From assembly GCA_003142915.1 (NCBI GenBank), contig PLNZ01000163.1, positions 2,057-8,472 of the forward strand: 6,416 nucleotides of DNA, given 5' to 3'. The position numbers and the translations under genes were made by a program. This DNA comes from Ignavibacteriales bacterium. GTDB taxonomy: Bacteria; Bacteroidota; Ignavibacteria; Ignavibacteriales; Ignavibacteriaceae. Shown here piece by piece: positions 6,081 to 6,416 of the stretch (positions are counted from its first letter, which is position 1; every line of letters begins with the position of its first letter). The notes under the pieces are model-generated. The model did no database searches. It worked only from the letters and a program-made list of their open reading frames with translations, and was not told where the DNA came from.

Positions 6081-6416
6081 TTAATTTGCCCAGTAAACCA
6101 CATCAAGTTCAAACGGATGAATCAGCATAGCACATTTGGGTAGTATCCTGATGGTATACTCCTGATGCCCGCTTTCTATGCAATTAATAATACCGGAATA
6201 TTTGTACAAACCGTTTTTAGCTTCCTGAAAATCAGCATTCATCACTACAGTAGAATTATATTGAGGATTATTTTCATTTTCTATTTGTCCGTAGTAAATC
6301 TGAACCTCTACATCGTCAGGAGTTAATTTACCAAGATCAATTTCAGCATTAATTGTCAATTCCTGCCCTACAAATAACTGTTTAGATCGCCCATTTGTAT
6401 CAGATTTGATTACTTT
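6081..6416 (-). CDS. glgP: Alpha-glucan (glycogen) phosphorylase, C-terminal end (partial)
   Basis: The last 111 residues of a reverse-strand gene run off the right edge; the frame is open to 6416, so the TTG at 6359 is an internal codon, not a start. The visible part is the C-terminal beta-rich extension of the long bacterial and archaeal alpha-glucan phosphorylases. The marks are LFVGQELTINAEIDLGKLTP, then DDVEVQIYYG, a YKYSGIINC strand, and the end motif RILPKCAMLIHPFELDVVYW. The full enzyme uses phosphate to release glucose-1-phosphate from glycogen-type glucans with pyridoxal phosphate in the cytoplasm. The catalytic and cofactor-binding regions lie outside the window and cannot be checked. 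It suggests the organism stores or degrades glycogen. Stop is TAA at 6083-6081. Confidence 0.85.
   Translation of the reverse strand, partial: KVIKSDTNGRSKQLFVGQELTINAEIDLGKLTPDDVEVQIYYGQIENENNPQYNSTVVMNADFQEAKNGLYKYSGIINCIESGHQEYTIRILPKCAMLIHPFELDVVYWAN

Noticed and set aside
6081..6359. A complete small gene starting at TTG 6359 on the minus strand
   Set aside because: The frame stays open to the window edge and the upstream residues continue the phosphorylase C-terminal pattern, so this is an internal codon of a larger gene.

Overview
The window is low-GC bacterial DNA with five substantial genes, two of them in one operon and one cut by the right edge, plus a 3' gene stub at the left edge. 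Codon use is A/T-rich. Only one gene has a clear Shine-Dalgarno site. The protein types are a LACTB-like serine hydrolase with a TPR tail, a 'VWA + MoxR/ChlI-like AAA' pair, and a long-form alpha-glucan phosphorylase. Together these fit the Bacteroidota/Chlorobiota/Ignavibacteriota group, and I favour an Ignavibacteria-like organism. That placement is inference; there is no rRNA or other marker gene here.

Layout: bases 1-69 are the last 22 codons of a forward gene, followed by a convincing intrinsic terminator (81-114). A forward gene (190-1710) encodes a membrane-anchored penicillin-binding-protein/class C beta-lactamase-fold hydrolase, close in motif pattern to mitochondrial LACTB, with C-terminal TPR-like helices. 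The 227-base gap 1711-1937 has no gene but holds several imperfect hairpins. A forward two-gene operon follows: a VWA protein with an intact MIDAS metal site (1938-3035) and a AAA ATPase of the MoxR/magnesium-chelatase-I type (3083-4594). They are 47 bases apart, and that gap folds into a hairpin burying the ATPase's Shine-Dalgarno site. A reverse-strand gene (4648-5928) converges on the operon. It encodes an unrecognised soluble protein with an ordered N-terminal third and a long disordered tail. At the right edge is the reverse-strand 3' end of alpha-glucan phosphorylase (6081-6416).

How they work together: AAA/VWA pairs such as RavA-ViaA, NorQ-NorD, CbbQ-CbbO and the Mg/Co chelatases remodel proteins or insert metals, with the VWA subunit acting as adaptor to the target. 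This pair most resembles the uncharacterised actinobacterial Rv0958/Rv0959 type and has no assigned substrate that I know of. It is the best candidate here for an undescribed system. The serine hydrolase and the phosphorylase look like ordinary neighbours; nothing in the sequence ties them to the pair. I saw no tRNA, rRNA, CRISPR array, insertion sequence or attachment site.
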